Shown: positions 60,117 to 64,000 of the stretch, piece by piece
How the letters are laid out: every line of letters starts with the position of its first letter
How positions within the stretch are numbered: the stretch's first letter is position 1
NCBI RefSeq assembly: GCF_000973725.1
Contig: NZ_CP009621.1
Location: 1,245,501 to 1,309,500, forward strand
Reading direction: 5' to 3'
Source: Pontibacter korlensis
Lineage (GTDB): Bacteria > Bacteroidota > Bacteroidia > Cytophagales > Hymenobacteraceae
DNA: 64,000 nucleotides
The notes under the pieces: generated by a model
Databases searched by the model: none
What the model was told of the DNA's origin: nothing
What the model saw: the letters and a program-made list of their open reading frames with translations, nothing else
Program-made: the position numbers and the translations under genes

Positions 60117-61712
60117 TTAATTTAAAGGAACGTTGAAGTTTGGCGTGCCTACGTTCACGTCCACTGCCTGCCCTTTGTAGTTCAGGCGTTTCACGTCAAG
60201 AATTTCGATTACAACACGGTCACCTTTGTTTGCTTTAGCGGCAAAGCTAGTTAAGTTAGCTGTAGGGCCGTTAAATTCTCCTTGCTCTACCGGTTGGTTG
60301 TTGCGCACCAGGTACGCTCTCCACTTCGTTACTCTATAACGTGCTTCGTTAGGTAATAATTGCTTGAAGCCTTCGTCTGCTACAGCCTGTATTTCTACTG
60401 CTCTGAAAGATTGTGCAGGAACTCCACGCTTCACGTCTATTGGTCGACCATTTACCAGTGCCACAAGTTCTGGCTTTGGTATAGGGCGTACCTTGAACTT
60501 TTCAGAACCAATAGAGTTACCGCCGCTGCTTACATTGATGGTTACTTCAGTAGCATTAGGGATAATTGTTACTTCACCCTTTTTAGCTCCTTTTACTGCT
60601 GTACCACCTGAAGCGCTAAAGCTTGGGTCATAAACAGCACCCAATGCAGGCACCTGAATGTTCAGCTCGTTAGCACACTGGAAGTACAGTGCCTGTACTG
60701 AAGCAGACTGAACCTGAATTACTGGCTTCGCTACAATATACTCTTCAGTTACTGTGAATGTAGTATCGCGTCCATTCTGGTTAATTGTTACCTGACCTTT
60801 CCATGTTTGCTTTGAGTTTCCATCAGCATCGTAGTTTGAGGCAGAAGCCACGAACTCTACTTTACCAAGGCCATTCTCTACTTTCACAGGCTTACCCTGG
60901 AAAGTCATTTTAGGTGTGATGTTGTCAGAAGAAGCTGCGATGAACATATCAGCAGTATATTTAGTACCTGCTGCTACTGTCTTAGACTCAGCACGAGCCA
61001 TTGCGAAGATCTTCTCGAACTTGATGATGTCTGCACCTACCTGCTGAGCAAGCTTCTGCAACACGTCCGCCTCATACTTCAGCACTTCTGCCTCTTTCTG
61101 AGATAGTACTGCTAGAGCAGCTACCATTGGAGTCTCTTCGAAGTTAAGCTGTGCAAAGTCTTTACGACGCTGTGCAGGATCATTTTTCGCAACCGGATCT
61201 TCAGAACCATCTAGTGCTAGCTTATCTGGTACGCTTTCGTTGTGCTGGTTCAGGAATTTAGCAAACTCATTTAGCTTATCCTTCAGCTCATACGCAGCGC
61301 CATTGTTTTTACTTGCTGCACCGATCATGTTCATGGCTACTATGTCATTGCCTTCCGGCTGTGCATAGCCACCTTCTGCAGTTTTACCACCTGATTTCTC
61401 GATCAGCATGTTGCGCAGACCTTGAATATAGGTGACCATTTCAGATGTTCTTTGACGTACCTCCTGTGCGTTTTTCAGCACACGCTGGTCATTAGCAGAA
61501 GGATTCTTGTTTTCTGCAATGGCAGCCTGTATATTAGATACGACCCCGGCATTATCACTCACTGTTTTTCTGTTCACGCTCTGTAAGGATTCATCCAAGA
61601 ACTGAAACTTTAACAGGATAGCCGAGCTCACGTTAAGGGCTAGAAGTGCGGTCAGTACGAGGTACATCATACCGATCATCTTCTGCCTAGGTGTCTCTTT
61701 TCCTCCAGCCAT
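60117..61712 (-). CDS. gldM: Gliding motility protein GldM (PorM)
   Basis: Inner-membrane and periplasm-spanning part of the type IX secretion motor, 531 residues. It begins AGGKETPRQKMIGMMYLVLTALLALNVSSAIL, with one membrane helix at about 12-33. A periplasmic series of domains follows: a helical D1 (about 35-220) and beta-rich D2-D4. KPELVALVNGRPIDVKRG lies near 415. With GldL it forms the proton-driven rotary motor complex. It is preceded by gldL and followed by gldN. Confidence 0.96.
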   Translation of the reverse strand: MAGGKETPRQKMIGMMYLVLTALLALNVSSAILLKFQFLDESLQSVNRKTVSDNAGVVSNIQAAIAENKNPSANDQRVLKNAQEVRQRTSEMVTYIQGLRNMLIEKSGGKTAEGGYAQPEGNDIVAMNMIGAASKNNGAAYELKDKLNEFAKFLNQHNESVPDKLALDGSEDPVAKNDPAQRRKDFAQLNFEETPMVAALAVLSQKEAEVLKYEADVLQKLAQQVGADIIKFEKIFAMARAESKTVAAGTKYTADMFIAASSDNITPKMTFQGKPVKVENGLGKVEFVASASNYDADGNSKQTWKGQVTINQNGRDTTFTVTEEYIVAKPVIQVQSASVQALYFQCANELNIQVPALGAVYDPSFSASGGTAVKGAKKGEVTIIPNATEVTINVSSGGNSIGSEKFKVRPIPKPELVALVNGRPIDVKRGVPAQSFRAVEIQAVADEGFKQLLPNEARYRVTKWRAYLVRNNQPVEQGEFNGPTANLTSFAAKANKGDRVVIEILDVKRLNYKGQAVDVNVGTPNFNVPLN

Positions 61713-61764
61713 TTTATACTATATTAACTGTTGTTTTCTTGAGTTAGAACTATTTAAACTGGGA

Positions 61765-62568
61765 TTAACCTTTCATGGCCGTCAACATGTTACCATACAC
61801 TGTGTTCAGAGAGTGCAGGTTTTGTGTCAGGCGAGAAACTTCCTGTTTAAACTGTTCTGTATCTTTGCTGGCATCAGTTAGGTTTTCCATGGCCATGCTT
61901 AAGTTGCCATAGAATTTATTCATGGCTTTCAGGTGGTTATTAGCGTCCTGAAGCTCCATCTCATACACTGCGTTCAGAGCACCCAGGTTGCGGGTCATAC
62001 CTTGGATCTGGTTATGGTACTCTTTTGCATCAGAAGCAGAAACAGCCATTTGTGCGATGGCATCTGCTGTTGTAGCGTATGCATTGTTGATCTTATCCAA
62101 TTGGCCGGCTGCAGCTCTTACACGTACAGTGTACTCTTCAGTAGCAGCAGCAGCGTTACTCATGTCCGCCATAGAAGCTGCTGTCTCGCTCAGGCGGTTT
62201 AGGCCAAGACCAAGCTGGTTGATAGTTTCTGGCGTAATGTCAGCATTACGCATCATTTCGTCTAGTTTGCCTGTTACAGACGGTCCCGCCGATACTGCAG
62301 CTGTTGCAGGAACAATACCCTCACCAGCATAATCATCAGCAAGTTGTGGATAAACTCTAGCCCAATCCGGCTCCGCATGCTGCGGCTGGAATGCACTAAG
62401 GAAGAAGATAATTGCTTCTGTGCTCAGACCAAGGATCAGCATTAAATCGGCGCCTGGCCAGTGCTGTATCTTGAACAACGCACCCACAATTACGACGGCA
62501 GCACCGATACCATATACTTTAGGCATCAACACGTCGAACAAGAAACTGCGACCTTTAGCTTTGCTCAT
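61765..62568 (-). CDS. gldL: Gliding motility protein GldL (PorL)
   Basis: Inner-membrane stator partner of GldM, 267 residues. Two membrane helices lie at about 16-32 and 41-59. The conserved Glu in LGLSTEAIIFFLSAFQP (residue 51), thought to bind protons, is present. The rest is a cytoplasmic coiled-coil region (about 100-265). The order gldK-L-M-N is the standard one. Confidence 0.96.
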   Translation of the reverse strand: MSKAKGRSFLFDVLMPKVYGIGAAVVIVGALFKIQHWPGADLMLILGLSTEAIIFFLSAFQPQHAEPDWARVYPQLADDYAGEGIVPATAAVSAGPSVTGKLDEMMRNADITPETINQLGLGLNRLSETAASMADMSNAAAATEEYTVRVRAAAGQLDKINNAYATTADAIAQMAVSASDAKEYHNQIQGMTRNLGALNAVYEMELQDANNHLKAMNKFYGNLSMAMENLTDASKDTEQFKQEVSRLTQNLHSLNTVYGNMLTAMKG

Positions 62569-62651
62569 TTTGTTTTCTAATTAAGTAGTGAACGATTGAT
62601 TAATAAATAAAAGGGGGGGATTGGTGATTATTAAGTTATTGTTATTTCTTA

Positions 62652-63668
62652 TTAAAACTCTCTACCTGAAGAACGTCCCAGGTAAATCATCGCATTACGG
62701 AAGCCAATATAAGATCTGGCAGAATCCTGGAATTCAAAGTTGCGTGTGCCTGTCTCTAGGAAGTAAGCAATGTCTTTCCATGAACCACCTCTTACAACTT
62801 TGCGTGGCTCGTTAGGATCGTTATACACTGGGTTCAAGTCCCAAGTGATCGGAACAGTAGCGTCAGAATATGCATCCTCGCACCACTCTGCCACGTTACC
62901 GGCCATATCATACAGGCCAAAGTCGTTCGGGAAGAACTGAGCTACAGGAGCTGTATAAGTAAAACCATCACTGTAGTAGTCGCCACGACCTGGCTTAAAG
63001 TTAGCTAACAAACAACCTTTGGCATTGCGCAGGTATGGGCCACCCCATGGGTAAACTGCCATATCACGACCACCTCTTGCTGCATATTCCCACTCTGCCT
63101 CTGAAGGTAGGCGGAACTGCGGCATTGGAGCGCGGCCGCTCTCAGCGTTAGCCTGGTTTTTATGCTTGGTGCGCCACTCACTGAAGTATTTGGCAGCAAA
63201 CCAATCAACACCTACCACTGGATAATCATCAAATGCTGGGTGCGAGAAGTAGTACTCCATCAGCGGGTCTCCCATGTGGTACGTATAGTCTTTTACCCAA
63301 ACAGTCGTATCCGGATAGAGATCGCTCATCACGTACTCTTCACCTAATACATCCAGCGAATCCTCCATCATCACATTGATGAACTGGCGGTATTCGTTGT
63401 TAGTGATTTCGGTTTCGTCCATGTAGAAGCCACCAATTGTTACTTGCTTGTTCAGGTTTGCCATGGATGCCGCGATATCCTGATCAGCTTGTCCCATGTG
63501 GAATGTACCGCCAGGACAGGCCACCATGCCGTATGGTACTTCCTGCGGATTGTACTCTGGTCTGTCCTCGGCACCAACAAGATCACCTTGCGGTCCGCGT
63601 CCCATCCCACAGCCTGCAAGCAGCACCACCGCCAATGCGAAGGAAGACAGCTTAAGTAGTTTATTCAT
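62652..63668 (-). CDS. gldK: Gliding motility lipoprotein GldK (PorK)
   Basis: Outer-membrane lipoprotein ring component of the type IX secretion system, 338 residues. The signal peptide LSSFALAVVLLAGC has the lipobox Cys near 20. The body has the formylglycine-generating-enzyme (sulfatase-modifying) fold without its activity: GGTFHMGQADQD, EITNNEYRQF, WEYAARGGRD, YDMAGNVAEWCEDAY and KVVRGGSWKD. It is the first gene of gldKLMN. Confidence 0.95.
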   Translation of the reverse strand: MNKLLKLSSFALAVVLLAGCGMGRGPQGDLVGAEDRPEYNPQEVPYGMVACPGGTFHMGQADQDIAASMANLNKQVTIGGFYMDETEITNNEYRQFINVMMEDSLDVLGEEYVMSDLYPDTTVWVKDYTYHMGDPLMEYYFSHPAFDDYPVVGVDWFAAKYFSEWRTKHKNQANAESGRAPMPQFRLPSEAEWEYAARGGRDMAVYPWGGPYLRNAKGCLLANFKPGRGDYYSDGFTYTAPVAQFFPNDFGLYDMAGNVAEWCEDAYSDATVPITWDLNPVYNDPNEPRKVVRGGSWKDIAYFLETGTRNFEFQDSARSYIGFRNAMIYLGRSSGREF

Positions 63669-63728
63669 GATGACTGTTAAAAAGTAAAATTTTCTGTAAT
63701 AGATTTTAGCACACTTTTACGAGTGTAG

Positions 63729-63763
63729 CAAATATATGAGAATTAGGAATAAATAAAAAACAA
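63729..63763 (-). promoter_or_regulatory. Probable promoter of gldKLMN
   Basis: On the minus strand TATATTTG (63729-63736), an exact -7 box, with TTG (63761-63763) 24 bases further upstream, a little beyond the usual spacing. It lies 61 bases before gldK. The rest of 63669-64000 shows no gene or clear element. Confidence 0.5.
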
Positions 63764-64000
63764 TTCACTTCAACACCTTTTTTAATTTTTTTAACGCGGT
63801 AAGGGGCTGATTATTATCACTATGCAACAGTATTTTTTCCTGCACTTTTTAAAGAAGTGCCCATAAAAGTAAAAAGGCAGTTACAATTATACTCCTCCCT
63901 ACCTTGTAAAGAAGTAGCGGGGGGTTCTTACCGGAGGCTTAAACCTTATGACTGGCTCAGGCAGTCGATAATTAACCATAACTTCATGAGAGGTAGCTGC

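Overview
The window reads as chromosomal DNA of a Bacteroidota bacterium of the Cytophagales, most like Hymenobacteraceae/Pontibacter. This rests on a gldKLMN type IX secretion/gliding operon, a PorW/SprE lipoprotein, DUF4295 next to ribosomal proteins L33 and L28, DUF5686, DUF4403 and DUF4407 proteins, a bacillithiol enzyme (BshC), an SDR-type threonine dehydrogenase, and promoters of the Bacteroidota form TTTG-N18-23-TAnnTTTG. The species assignment is inference. Nearly all genes are core housekeeping genes. I see no insertion sequence, prophage, CRISPR array or rRNA, and only one tRNA (Asn-GTT).

Layout. 0-9.5 kb: 3' end of pheS, hbd, a Rieske-fold lipoprotein without iron ligands, tRNA-Asn, a flavin-type LLM oxidoreductase, a tiny lipoprotein, a fatty acid hydroxylase, aroK, a DoxX protein, DUF1599, then folP-cdaA (folate and c-di-AMP). 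9.5-15.3 kb: kbl and the SDR threonine dehydrogenase, which together turn threonine into glycine and acetyl-CoA, separated by a Pro/Arg repeat protein; then DUF3891, a frameshifted outer-membrane barrel and a thioredoxin-like protein. 15.4-25 kb: DUF4403, a periplasmic protein, YihY, rlmN, a thioesterase, mnmD, a TetR regulator, 5-formyl-THF cyclo-ligase and bshC. 25-30.2 kb: a PH-domain protein, the ftsY-lipoprotein-rimO unit, rpmG with a 51-residue DUF4295 gene, rpmB, and a Cys-rich 55-residue DUF5522 gene. 30.4-44 kb: rocD, two lipoprotein/membrane genes, an archaeal-type asparagine synthetase divergent from an AsnC/Lrp regulator, an aspartate-type aminotransferase, DUF5686, PAP2, nnrDE, a UbiA-like protein and pyrophosphatase.

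44-64 kb: pafA alkaline phosphatase, the ATP synthase operon atpZ-(atpI-like)-atpB-E-F-H-A-G (no atpD or atpC), then divergently porW-pbp1A-uvrC, and gldK-L-M-N on the opposite strand. The window thus holds proton-driven ATP synthesis and, close by, parts of the proton-driven type IX secretion machine.

The most striking feature that no gene explains is the heptamer TATACTT/AAGTATA. By hand count it occurs about 80 times across coding and non-coding DNA on both strands, where about 8 are expected by chance. It is nearly absent from the atp and gld operons. Other points of note are a one-base frameshift in an A7 tract of the barrel gene, a four-fold TATTGCCAT element upstream of a 56-residue lipoprotein, and a strong hairpin between atpE and atpF.
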